Source: JALORV01 sp963766365 (GTDB taxonomy: Bacteria > Pseudomonadota > Gammaproteobacteria > Burkholderiales > Burkholderiaceae_F). Taken from it: a stretch of DNA of 64,000 nt. Below the pieces are notes generated by a model. The model was not told where the DNA came from. It did not search any database and saw only the letters and a program-made list of their open reading frames with translations. Made by a program: the position numbers and the translations under genes. This document shows, piece after piece, positions 44,176 through 52,690 of this stretch (positions within the stretch are counted from its first letter, which is position 1; each line of letters starts with the position of its first letter). The stretch is from contig CAVXZK010000013.1 in assembly GCA_963766365.1 (NCBI GenBank), positions 62,001-126,000 of the forward strand, read 5' to 3'.

Positions 44176-44851
44176 AGAGCTCGCAAGAACCCCGTTCGCC
44201 GACCGCGTGGAGGCCGGCCGCCAGCTCGGCGCCCGCCTCGCCGCTTTGAACCTACCCCATCCGGTCGTCCTGGCGCTGCCACGCGGCGGCGTACCGGTCG
44301 GCCTCGAAGTCGCGCGTGCGCTCGATGCACCGCTGGACCTGCTGCTGGTGCGCAAGATCGGCGTGCCGTGGCAGCCGGAACTCGCTGTGGCTGCGGTGAT
44401 GGACGGCGCGGAGCCCGTCGTGGTGGTCGAGCGGCACGTTCAAGCCGAGGCCGGGGTGAAGGAGGAGTACATCAACGAGCGCGCGAGGCAGGAGCTCGCG
44501 GAGATCGAACGTCGACGCCGCAGCTATCTCGCGGACCGCGCGCCCGTGGCGGTGGCAGGGTGCACGGCCATCGTCGTTGACGACGGCATCGCCACCGGAA
44601 CGACGATGCGCGCGGCGTTGAAGGGCCTGCGCCGCCGCAACCCCGCGCGGCTGGTGCTCGCGGTGCCCGTGGCGCCGCCTGACACTATCGACGAGCTGCG
44701 CAAGGAGGTCGACGACGTGGTCTGCCTCGCGCAACCTTCGTTCCTCGGCGCGATTGGCTACTTCTACCGTGACTTTCACCAGCTGAGCGACGACGAAGTC
44801 ATCACCCTGATGCGGCAGGCGCCCACGGCCGAGAGTACGGTCGCGCAATGA
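44168..44851 (+). CDS. Phosphoribosyltransferase (COG1926 type)
   Basis: 227 residues. PRPP-binding loop AIVVDDGIATGTTMRAALKG at about 140-155, and VVLALPRGGVPVGLEVARAL (PPi loop) near the start. The insert LAEIERRRRSYLADRAPV separates the two halves. Substrate base unknown; these enzymes belong to the erythromycin-esterase/dienelactone hydrolase-linked group. Its stop overlaps the pncB start (ATGA at 44848). Works with the PRPP synthetase of the cluster (inference). Confidence 0.88.
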   Translation: MSEELARTPFADRVEAGRQLGARLAALNLPHPVVLALPRGGVPVGLEVARALDAPLDLLLVRKIGVPWQPELAVAAVMDGAEPVVVVERHVQAEAGVKEEYINERARQELAEIERRRRSYLADRAPVAVAGCTAIVVDDGIATGTTMRAALKGLRRRNPARLVLAVPVAPPDTIDELRKEVDDVVCLAQPSFLGAIGYFYRDFHQLSDDEVITLMRQAPTAESTVAQ

Positions 44852-46209
44852 AAGGGGCGTGCTCGTCGGCGCTGCTGACTGACCTGTACCAGCTGACGAT
44901 GCTGCAGGCGTACTGGCAGCACCGGATGGATGGAGTCGCGGTGTTCGAACTCTTCGTGCGCAAGCTGCCCCCCGAGCGCGCTTTCCTGGTCGCCGCCGGA
45001 CTCGAACAGGCGCTCGACTTCATCGAGCAGGCATGCTTCGACGAGGCCGAGCTCGACTGGGTGGCCAACTGCGGCACGTTTGCGCCGGGCTTCTCCGACT
45101 GGCTCCGGGAGCTGCGCTTCAGCGGCGATGTGTGGGCGATGCCCGAGGGCACGGTGTTCTTCCCGCACGAGCCCCTCCTGCGCGTGGTCGCGCCGATCGC
45201 CGAAGCGCAATGGCTCGAGACGCGCATCCTCAACTTGATCCACTTCCAGACTGTCATCGCCAGCAAGGCATCACGCGCAGTGCTGGCCGCCGTTGGCCAC
45301 GCGCTGATCGACTTCGGACTACGGCGTGCCCATGGGGCCGAGGCCGGCGCACTGGCGGCGCGCGCCGCGTACCTGGCTGGATTTGCCGGCACCGCGACGG
45401 CCTATGCGGGCCCACGCTTCGGCATTCCGGTGTTCGGCACGATGGCGCACTCGTTCGTGCAGGCGCACGACAACGAGGCCTACTCGTTCACGGACTTCGC
45501 CGAGTCGTTTCCCGACAACGCGATGCTGCTGATCGACACCTACGATACGGTCGCGGGTGCGCGCTGCGTCGGCGGGATCGCGCCGCGGCTCGCGGAACGC
45601 GGCATTCGCATCAAGGGCGTGCGGCTCGATAGCGGCGATCTCGATGCGCTGTCGCGCGAAGTGCGAGGCGTACTCGACGCGGCCGGCCTACACGACGCGG
45701 TGATCTTCGCCAGCGGCAATCTCGACGAGCAGCGCGTGCACGCACTGGTCGACGCCGGCGCGCCGATCACGAGCTACGGCGTCGGCACCAGCCTCACCAC
45801 CAGCAGCGACGCGCCGTATCTCGATGCCGTCTACAAGCTGCAGGAATACGCCGGCCAGGCGCGCCGCAAGCGCTCCTCCGGGAAAGCGACGTGGCCTGGC
45901 CGCAAGCAGGTGTTCCGCCGCCTCGACGCGAGCAGCCTTTGCGCCAGCGACACGGTGGCGCTCGCCCACGAGACCTTTCCCGGAGAACCGCTGCTTGTCG
46001 AAGTGATGCGCGGCGGCCGGCGCGTCGCGCCGTCACCCCCGCTCGACGAGGCGCGCACGCACTGCGCGGCACAGCTCGCCACGCTGCCTCCGGCGCTGCG
46101 GCGGCTCGAGCCGCCGTGGCCGGTCTATCCGGTGACGATCTCGGCGGCGATACGAGCGCTCGCAGACCACGTCGATCAGCGCCAGGCCAACGTCGCGCTC
46201 GCGCACTGA
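44848..46209 (+). CDS. pncB: Nicotinate phosphoribosyltransferase (PncB)
   Basis: 453 residues. TDLYQLTMLQAYWQHRMDG at the N-terminus, FELFVRKLPPERAFLVAAGL, the phosphate-handling His region GTMAHSFVQAHDNE (about 210), IKGVRLDSGDLDALSREVR and ITSYGVGTSLTTS are the standard family motifs. It salvages nicotinate to NaMN with PRPP (and ATP) for NAD. In this cluster it follows PRPP-related genes, so NAD supply may be its job under the shared FNR-type control. Confidence 0.93.
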   Translation: MKGACSSALLTDLYQLTMLQAYWQHRMDGVAVFELFVRKLPPERAFLVAAGLEQALDFIEQACFDEAELDWVANCGTFAPGFSDWLRELRFSGDVWAMPEGTVFFPHEPLLRVVAPIAEAQWLETRILNLIHFQTVIASKASRAVLAAVGHALIDFGLRRAHGAEAGALAARAAYLAGFAGTATAYAGPRFGIPVFGTMAHSFVQAHDNEAYSFTDFAESFPDNAMLLIDTYDTVAGARCVGGIAPRLAERGIRIKGVRLDSGDLDALSREVRGVLDAAGLHDAVIFASGNLDEQRVHALVDAGAPITSYGVGTSLTTSSDAPYLDAVYKLQEYAGQARRKRSSGKATWPGRKQVFRRLDASSLCASDTVALAHETFPGEPLLVEVMRGGRRVAPSPPLDEARTHCAAQLATLPPALRRLEPPWPVYPVTISAAIRALADHVDQRQANVALAH

Positions 46210-46248
46210 CGCGAAGAATCCGAACCCGAAGCGAAAACAGGAATCGAC

Positions 46249-46674
46249 ATGCTAACCGCCGGCCTTGCCCGCTATGACTACTTCGATCACGACGCCGACA
46301 TTGGCGTCATCGGCCGCGGCGCCACACTGCAGGACGCGTTCGTGCACGCCGCCGAGGCGACTTTCGCGCTGATGTGTGACCCGATCAGCGTTGCACAGCG
46401 CGACCGGATCGATGTCCAGTTCCATGAGGAAGACCCGGAACTTGCACTCGTCACCTGGCTCAACCTGCTGCTGGCACACGCCAGCGAACTTGGCCTCGCG
46501 CTCGGCTGCTTCGAGCTGGCGAACGAAGGAAACGACTGGCGCGGCGCCGCATGGGGTGAACCCTGGCGTGCAGACATGGAACGCGGCACACAGGTGAAAG
46601 GAGCCACGCTGACTGCGCTCTCGGTCAAGCCGCAGGGCGCAGGCTGGGAAGCGCGCTGCGTCGTCGACCTCTGA
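46249..46674 (+). CDS. Archease
   Basis: 141 residues. YFDHDADIGVIGRGATLQDA (catalytic metal Asp, about 15), FHEEDPELALVTWLNLLLAHA and KGATLTALSVKPQGAGWEAR with the C-terminal VVDL metal-site Asp. Archease stimulates the RNA ligase RtcB by helping GMP transfer; rtcB is the next gene 15 bp downstream. AGGAA before the ATG. A clear partner pair. Confidence 0.92.
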   Translation: MLTAGLARYDYFDHDADIGVIGRGATLQDAFVHAAEATFALMCDPISVAQRDRIDVQFHEEDPELALVTWLNLLLAHASELGLALGCFELANEGNDWRGAAWGEPWRADMERGTQVKGATLTALSVKPQGAGWEARCVVDL

Positions 46675-46689
46675 GTACGCGGAACAGCA

Positions 46690-48125
46690 ATGGACATCGC
46701 GCAACTGCACTCGATCGATCCGTGGACCTGGACCGTGCCGCGCGCCGCCGGCGATACGCGTCACGAGGCGCGGCTCTACGGCAGCCGCGAGCTGCTGGCC
46801 GCGATGGACAACAAGGTGCTCGAGCAGATCACCAACGTTGCGCGGCTGCCCGGGCTCGTCGGCGCAGCGACTCGCGATGCCCGATGCGCACTGGGGCTAC
46901 GGCTTTCCGATCGGCGGAGTCGCGGCCTTCGATCCGGAAGCGGGCGGCATCATCAGCGCCGGCGGTGTGGGCTTCGACATCTCATGCGGCATCCGCTGCC
47001 TGCGCACCAACCTGACCGCTGACGACATTGCGACACGCGCCGGGAAGCTCGCCGACGCGCTGCTGCGCGACATTCCGGCCGGCGTCGGCATCGAAGGCAA
47101 GGTCCGCCTCAGCGTCGATGAGCTCGACGCGGTGCTGGCGGGCGGCGCCCGCTGGGCCGTCGCGCAGGGCTACGGCGAGCCCGAGGACCTCGAGTACATC
47201 GAGGAACACGGCTGCGTGGCCGGCGCGGTGCCGGCCAACGTCTCGCCGCTCGCGAAGAAGCGGCAGCGCGGCGAGATGGGCACGCTCGGCTCGGGCAACC
47301 ACTACCTCGAAGTGCAGCGTATCGAGAAGATCCACGACGCGCGCATCGCCGCCGCGTACGGTCTCGTCGAGGGTCACGTCGTCGTCTCGATCCATTGCGG
47401 TTCGCGCGGGCTCGGGCACCAGATCGGCACGGAATTCCTCGTCAGCCTGGCGAAGGCCGCCTCGCGTCTGGGCATCACATTGCCCGATCGCGAACTCGCC
47501 TGCGCGCCGATCCGTTCACCCGAGGGCCAGCAGTACCTCGGCGCGATGAACGCCGCGATCAACTGCGCGCTGGCGAACCGGCAGATCCTCGCGCACATCG
47601 CGCGCGACACGATCGGCCGGCAGTTTCCCGCGCGCGCGGCTCGAGACGCTGTTCGACGTCTCGCACAACACCTGCAAGGCCGAGCGCCACGAAGTGGACG
47701 GCCGCGAGACGCTGCTCTACGTGCACCGCAAGGGCGCGACGCGCGCCTTTGCGCCTGGCCATCGAGGATTGCCGGAGCGCTATCGCGACGTCGGCCAGCC
47801 GGTGATCATCGGCGGCAGCATGGGCACCGGCTCGTACATCCTGGCCGGCACGGCGGAGAGCGAGAACCGCGCATGGAGTTCGGCCAGCCATGGCGCCGGC
47901 CGCGCGATGAGCCGCAGCCAGGCGCTGCGCCGCTGGCGCGGCCGCGCGGTGGTCGACGATCTGGACGCGAAGGGCATCCTGATCCGCTCGCACTCGATGC
48001 GCGGCGTGGCGGAAGAAGCGCCCGGCGCCTACAAGGACATCGAGGAAGTCGCCGAAGCGACCGAGCGCGCGGGGCTCGCGAAGCGCGTCGCCGCGCTGCG
48101 GCCCCTGGTGTGCGTCAAGGGTTGA
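46690..48125 (+). pseudogene. rtcB: RNA-splicing ligase RtcB with two +1 frameshifts
   Basis: The reading runs in three frames. Frame 1 from 46690 to about 46870 (TNVARLPGLVGAA), frame 2 to about 47636 (MPDAHWGYGFPIGGVAAFD, GVGFDISCGIRCLR, GSGNHYLEVQ, SIHCGSRGLGHQIG), frame 3 to the stop at 48125 (FDVSHNTCKAERHEVDG, IIGGSMGTGSYIL, SASHGAGRAMSRSQA). Each junction needs one extra base. All catalytic residues are there: D/C/H metal ligands and the GMP-linking His in SASHGAGRAM. RtcB joins 2',3'-cyclic-phosphate RNA ends. If the two extra bases are real, the gene is dead. Confidence 0.82.
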
Positions 48126-48180
48126 CGCAGGGCGCGGCACACCGCCTGGCCGAAGTCGGGGTGCGCCACGCAGTCAGCAC

Positions 48181-48612
48181 CTACTTGACCTGGACGCTCT
48201 TCAGGTACTCCAGGATCGCAGCGATCTCGGCCGCGACGTACGACTCGGGCGCAGCCGCGGTCTTGACGTTGGCCATCGCTTCGTGGCGGAAGTCACTGCC
48301 CCAGACAGGCATCTGACGCGCCAGGTCGAACTTCACCGGCCGCCCGTCGATCTTCTGCCACGCGAGGTCGGTCGGGAACGCACCACCGTTGCGCTTGGCG
48401 TAGGTGGTGAGGTCGGGCACCTTCATGCTGAGTTCCTGGGCAGAAGGTCCACCGCCTTTGCCCGTCTTGCCATGACAGGTCGCGCAGCGGGCCTCGAACT
48501 GGGCCTTACCGAAGCCCAAACCCTTGGTCGCTTCGCCAGCGGCGAGCGCGGTGGTGGCGGCAGCAATCCCGAAGGCTCCTGCCACGAGTACTGCTAGCGG
48601 TCTTGCGTACAT
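48181..48612 (-). CDS. c-type cytochrome, exported, copy B
   Basis: 143 residues from the ATG at 48612 (AAGGGGG upstream). Signal peptide PLAVLVAGAFGIAAATTALA, haem motif CATCH at about residue 42, axial Met likely in RQMPVWGSDFRHE (about 103). Ends EYLKSVQVK, almost as the protein at 35462-35887. An electron carrier of the periplasm. Convergent with rtcB. Whether it feeds a particular oxidase or reductase cannot be told. Confidence 0.88.
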   Translation of the reverse strand: MYARPLAVLVAGAFGIAAATTALAAGEATKGLGFGKAQFEARCATCHGKTGKGGGPSAQELSMKVPDLTTYAKRNGGAFPTDLAWQKIDGRPVKFDLARQMPVWGSDFRHEAMANVKTAAAPESYVAAEIAAILEYLKSVQVK

Positions 48613-48934
48613 ACGGCCCCCTTTACTGGCTGAATGCCTGCCACCGGCTGCTGCGAACGCAGCGCGCTCCGGCAGGCGCGCACTAGGCAAACATTGCCCT
48701 CCTCTTCAATCTCGCCAGAGTTCTCAGTTCGGCATTGACCGAAGGCAAGGCTTCGGCTGGGCGCTCAGCGCTTCGGGCATTGGTTCGAGGGAGTCGTCCA
48801 GACCCGATAGCCCAGCCGCCTACAGGCTTGAGCCGCGTCAAGTGCGGCGCTTTTCCCGGCACCGGCTACTTGTATCGCGCCGAAGAATTTGCCCGTAGAC
48901 AAGGGCGGGGTGTGCAAATCGAAGAGGCGTCATC
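48613..48934. other. Gene-free stretch with FNR-type site C
   Basis: 322 bp between two divergent genes. It contains the TTGA-N6-TCAA site at 48828-48841 and a possible -10 (TTGTAT near 48870). No further structure seen. Confidence 0.6.
48828..48841. promoter_or_regulatory. FNR/FixK-type site C
   Basis: TTGAGCCGCGTCAA: four conserved bases on each side and six between. About 100 bp before the tiny membrane ORF at 48935. One arm (TTGAG) differs from the preferred TTGAC/T. Confidence 0.5.
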
Positions 48935-49060
48935 ATGTTGCTGCTCAATCTCATGCTCGTCACGGTGTTCGTGATTCTGTTGGCCATTTCCGTGGACGAG
49001 GTCGTCGACGCCCATCGCGCGAAGCAGCAGTCCCCCGGGCAGAATCGCCCACCGGCCTGA
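48935..49060 (+). CDS. Tiny membrane protein, 41 residues
   Basis: GAGG precedes the ATG by seven bases. Residues 1-18 are a hydrophobic helix (MLLLNLMLVTVFVILLAI), followed by an acidic/basic tail (SVDEVVDAHRAKQQSP). Small single-pass proteins of this plan are common in stress operons. No recognised family. The upstream FNR-type site suggests it is expressed when oxygen is low. Confidence 0.55.
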   Translation: MLLLNLMLVTVFVILLAISVDEVVDAHRAKQQSPGQNRPPA

Positions 49061-49132
49061 TAGTCCCTTCGCGATCGAGCCCGTTGCCGCGAAACTGCCA
49101 TTGACCGTCGCGGTTCCGGCCGACGATGCGCG

Positions 49133-50092
49133 CTACTGCTCCCAGCGCATCGCCGCCAGCCGTGCAAGGAAGTGCGGCAGGTCTGCGGCCGGGAGTCGGT
49201 CGATGCCCGCCGCGCCGACGCGGCCGCCGCCGCCGAACTCCCGTGCCACGGCATCGGCACCGTGTGGTGCGGCCAGTGGCGCGCGGAGGCTGACGGTGTA
49301 GCCGCCATTCGCAAGTTCTTTCAGCACCGCGTGTGCGCGCTGCGGATCGCGCTCCGCGAGTTCGTTGGCGAACGGCCCGAATACGCGACGGCTCCAGGGG
49401 GCGTCAGACAGGATGACTGCAACGCTGTGCTCGTCCTTGTGCCGCGGCGCGACGGCACGTGCACGGTCAAGATCAGCGCGGCGCAGCGCGTCGAGTTCGC
49501 GCACGATCGATGCATGCACGACCGCCTCGAACGGATCGTCGTAGTGCGCGAGCCAGCGGTACAGCGCCGCCGGGTGGATGCGCACGTCGGCTTCGCTGTC
49601 CCCATAAGCGTTGTAGTTGACCGCCTCTCCGAGCTGGCGCAACTGAGCGCGCTGCGTCGGAGACAGCGGCACCGAATCCGCCAGGTTCTCCGCACTCGGC
49701 GCGAGGTTGTCGCCATACGCGGCCGCGATGGCCCACGGGCGAAACCGCCCCTTCAGGTGCCGGTCGACCAGCAGGCTGGTGCAGGTCTCCGGATCGGTGT
49801 CGACGTGCGCGGCGAAGTCGGCGTGCTGCGGAATGCGCCCCGGCACGTGATGATCGAACCACGTCACCGCGGCACCCGCCGCAAGCAGCCGCTCGAGCGC
49901 GGCCCGATTCCGATCAAGCGAGATGTCAAAGACAGCGACCTGATCATCCGCCCCGGCCTCGACCCGCGACAACAGTTCGATGTCGCGCTTGATACCGGTG
50001 ACGATGATCGATTCCTGCGGGTGGGCGAGCCGCCACTGGCGCAGCGCGAAGAGGCCATCCGCGTCGCCGTTGCAGACATCGATGCAGGTCAT
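49133..50092 (-). CDS. DHH-family phosphoesterase
   Basis: 319 residues. The metal motifs run in order: DVCNGDADGLFALRQW (motif I), VFDISLDRNR (II), WFDHHVPGRIPQ (III, the DHH itself, about 79) and a DHHA1-type C-terminus GGGGRVGAAGIDRL. They split small phosphoester bonds: nanoRNA, pAp or cyclic dinucleotides. The N-terminal domain and the spacing are like single-domain nanoRNases. It is next to archease-RtcB and an RNase Z-like gene, so an RNA-turnover role is plausible. Confidence 0.88.
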   Translation of the reverse strand: MTCIDVCNGDADGLFALRQWRLAHPQESIIVTGIKRDIELLSRVEAGADDQVAVFDISLDRNRAALERLLAAGAAVTWFDHHVPGRIPQHADFAAHVDTDPETCTSLLVDRHLKGRFRPWAIAAAYGDNLAPSAENLADSVPLSPTQRAQLRQLGEAVNYNAYGDSEADVRIHPAALYRWLAHYDDPFEAVVHASIVRELDALRRADLDRARAVAPRHKDEHSVAVILSDAPWSRRVFGPFANELAERDPQRAHAVLKELANGGYTVSLRAPLAAPHGADAVAREFGGGGRVGAAGIDRLPAADLPHFLARLAAMRWEQ

Positions 50093-50211
50093 CGGTTCCT
50101 CGCTCAGGACGTCGGCCGCGGCCGCCGGACCGGGGGCGGGTCTCCACGGCCTTCGATCGCCTTCGATGACGCTCGCTGAGCCACGCCGCGTCGCGTAGAG
50201 TGGAAATCACG

Positions 50212-51252
50212 ATGCGCCCACTGTTCGAACCGCGGCTGGTCAACGACGCCTTCGGCGACCCCGGCCTGTACGTCGATTTCCGCGACGAGCGGCGCGCGCT
50301 GCTGTTCGACTTCGGCGATGTCTCCGGCCTGCCGCCGCGCAAGCTGCTGCGGATAGCGGACGTCTTCATCAGCCACACGCACGTCGACCACTTCGCGGGC
50401 TTCGATCACTGGCTGCGCGTGGTGCTCGGGCGCAAGGAGCACGCGACGCTGACCGGCGGACCGGGTTTCATCGAGCGCGTCGAGCACAAGCTCGCCGCCT
50501 ACACCTGGAACGTGGTGCATCGCTACGAGGTGCCGCTGACGCTGACCGTGCGTGAAGTGAGGCCCGAGGCCGCGGGCCACCAGGCCATTTTCCGCAGCCG
50601 CAACCGCTTCGCGCGCGAGAACGGTGAACCGTGGAGAGCGCATGCTGACGTGCTGCATTCGGAGGAAGGGCTCCGTGTGCGCGGCCGCTTCCTCGACCAC
50701 GACATACTGTGCCTCGCTTTTGCGCTGGAGGAGGCGACGCACGTCAATGTCTGGAAGAACCGGCTGGCCGAGTGGGGGCTGGCCACCGGGCACTGGCTGC
50801 GCGACGCGCGCCGCGCCTTTGCCGCTGGCGCACCCGACGACACGCCGATCGCGATCGAGTGGCATGACCACAACGGCGCGCACTCATTGACACGCACCCT
50901 CGGCGAGCTGCGCCCGGCGTTCGAGCTGGTGCCGGGGCGCCGCATCGGCTACGTGACCGACATCCGCTACACCGAGGCCAACGTGCAGGCGCTGGAGGAA
51001 CTGCTGGCGGGTGTCGACCTCTTGTTCATCGAGTGCGTGTTCATGCAGTCGGAAGCCGATCACGCCGCGCGCAAGAATCATCTCACCGCGCGGCAGGCCG
51101 GCACCATCGCACGCCGCGTCGGCGCGCACGCCGTGGTACCGCTGCATTTCTCGCCGAGGTATGAAGGCCGCGGAGCCGAGCTGGTGGCCGAGCTGCACGC
51201 CGCGTGGCAAGGGGCGGTAACGACCTCGGCTGCAGCGGCTGAGACGCACTAA
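50212..51252 (+). CDS. RNase Z-like metallo-beta-lactamase-fold protein
   Basis: 346 residues from ATG 50212 (a GTG at 50200 is possible). The zinc motif VFISHTHVDHFAGFDHWLRV (HxHxDH, about 58) and further ligands in YVTDIRYT and VVPLHFSPRYEG are of RNase Z type. Length is near that of long RNase Z forms but the exosite is not obvious. It might process tRNA ends or act on another phosphodiester. Divergent with the DHH gene, 119 bp apart. Confidence 0.82.
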   Translation: MRPLFEPRLVNDAFGDPGLYVDFRDERRALLFDFGDVSGLPPRKLLRIADVFISHTHVDHFAGFDHWLRVVLGRKEHATLTGGPGFIERVEHKLAAYTWNVVHRYEVPLTLTVREVRPEAAGHQAIFRSRNRFARENGEPWRAHADVLHSEEGLRVRGRFLDHDILCLAFALEEATHVNVWKNRLAEWGLATGHWLRDARRAFAAGAPDDTPIAIEWHDHNGAHSLTRTLGELRPAFELVPGRRIGYVTDIRYTEANVQALEELLAGVDLLFIECVFMQSEADHAARKNHLTARQAGTIARRVGAHAVVPLHFSPRYEGRGAELVAELHAAWQGAVTTSAAAAETH

Positions 51253-52202
51253 GGCCCGGCGCGCTCCGTCGCCAGCGCGGCGGCGAGCAGTACCGCGTGC
51301 TCCGGAAACCAGATCTCGTCGCTCGCGGTCGCAGCACCCATCGCGAGTACGCGAGCGTCAACGCCGCGCGCCACCATGAACTCGTCACTGCGTCGGTTGG
51401 CGCGATCCACATGCGTCGTGCTGACACCATTGCCGCCCGCGCTGTGCAGTCCGAGGCGCGCTGCGGGCCCGATGATCCGTCGGTTGCCGCCGACGAACGC
51501 CGTCACGCACGCACTGCTGCATTCGCCGGTCACGAGGGTGTCCAGGTTGCGGTCAGAGAGCAGCCGCCCGAGCGCGAGGCCTTCGTCGACGCGCCCGCCG
51601 TGGCTTTCGAGGCGCACGGTCCGCACGGCCGGGTTGGCGGCAAGCGCCTGGCGCACCGCGCGCGTGGTGCCGAACTCCAACTCGCCCTGCACGGCGAGCT
51701 GTCCGCCGGGTTCCAGCGAGATGGCCGCGGGGTGCAGATCGCCCAGCAGCGTCGCCTTCACATCCGGCCACACGTGACGCGCGGAGTTGAGCCAGAAGAG
51801 TCCCACCCAGATGAAGGCGCCGTAGCCCACCACACCGGTGAGGAACGCCACGAACATCGAGCCGCCCTTGTCCACGCTGCGGATCGCGGCGCGCTGCACG
51901 CCCATGCCCCACCAGCTCACACCGATGATCAGCACGGCGACTTCGAGCAGCCACAGCAGTGCGGCAGCCCATGGGGATTCGGTGTACGGAAAGAAGCGGC
52001 CGGTGAGTCGCGCCGCCTGAACCAGGCCCCACACCAGCGCCGCGCTGGCAATGACGGCGACGGCCAGCGGCAGGTCGCCGCGCCAGTGCAGGCGGAGGTA
52101 GCCAATGCGCGGTCCGCGTGGCCGCTCGGCATCCGCCGGACGAGCCAGCGCCGCGCGCTGGGCGCGGGGCGACGGGGGATGCGGGGGCGGATTGGCGGTC
52201 AT
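51249..52202 (-). CDS. Membrane protein with ClpP-like serine hydrolase domain
   Basis: 317 residues. A Pro/Arg-rich N-terminus (about 1-40), then two or three membrane helices (LPLAVAVIASAALVWGLVQA, AALLWLLEVAVLIIGVSW, FLTGVVGYGAFIWVGLFW) and an outside domain from about 160. There VRTVRLESHGGRVDEGLALG, then LVTGECSSACVTAFVGGNRR (nucleophile Ser) and ARLGLHSAGG (His) make a ClpP/crotonase-like site. Probably a periplasm-facing protease of the membrane. Overlaps the 3' end of the RNase Z-like gene by 4 bp, convergently. Confidence 0.8.
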   Translation of the reverse strand: MTANPPPHPPSPRAQRAALARPADAERPRGPRIGYLRLHWRGDLPLAVAVIASAALVWGLVQAARLTGRFFPYTESPWAAALLWLLEVAVLIIGVSWWGMGVQRAAIRSVDKGGSMFVAFLTGVVGYGAFIWVGLFWLNSARHVWPDVKATLLGDLHPAAISLEPGGQLAVQGELEFGTTRAVRQALAANPAVRTVRLESHGGRVDEGLALGRLLSDRNLDTLVTGECSSACVTAFVGGNRRIIGPAARLGLHSAGGNGVSTTHVDRANRRSDEFMVARGVDARVLAMGAATASDEIWFPEHAVLLAAALATERAGP

Positions 52203-52261
52203 GACCGCCGGAGAATCCGACGAACCGCGGCCAGCCGCAAGTCGGATGTTCGGCCGGTGCG

Positions 52262-52690
52262 CTACGCCGCTTCTCTTTCGCTCGGGCGCTCGTCCGACGC
52301 GGTCGAGCTTCTCAGCATCGCCAGCGAGTGCTCGGCGCGGAACAGCTGCGACTTGATCTGCACCACGCGTTCCGGCACGTGGCGCCGTGCCAGCGACAGC
52401 GCATCGCCGAGGCGCTCGACCGCATGCGGCAGCAGTGCCGGCTTCTCGCGCTCGGCGAGCGTCAGCAGCGTGCTGCCGTACATGTAGTTGAGGCGCGTGC
52501 GCTGCACCGGGTCTTCAGCGCGATCGGCCGCGTCAGCCTCACGCCGTTCGCGCAGCAGCCCTGCGAGCTGCTCGCACATCAGCGCGAGCTCCTCGGCCAT
52601 CACCGCAGCAGAGCGGCGCGGCCAGTTCCAGAGCGCCTCTTCGTCGCGGGCGATCAGTTCGGCGTGGTAAGAGTGAAGTTCAGAACTCAT
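52262..52690 (-). CDS. Hypothetical helical protein, 142 residues
   Basis: From the ATG at 52690. It is all-helical and charged (SELHSYHAELIARDEEALWN, EELALMCEQLAGLLRERREA, ERLGDALSLARRHVPERVVQ), with no metal or catalytic pattern. TPR-like helix pairs are conceivable. No family recognised. It stands 60 bp before the ClpP-like gene on the same strand. Confidence 0.65.
   Translation of the reverse strand: MSSELHSYHAELIARDEEALWNWPRRSAAVMAEELALMCEQLAGLLRERREADAADRAEDPVQRTRLNYMYGSTLLTLAEREKPALLPHAVERLGDALSLARRHVPERVVQIKSQLFRAEHSLAMLRSSTASDERPSEREAA

Noticed and set aside
49101..49115. TTGACCGTCGCGG before the DHH gene region
   Set aside because: Only one half-site is present; no TCAA at the proper distance.
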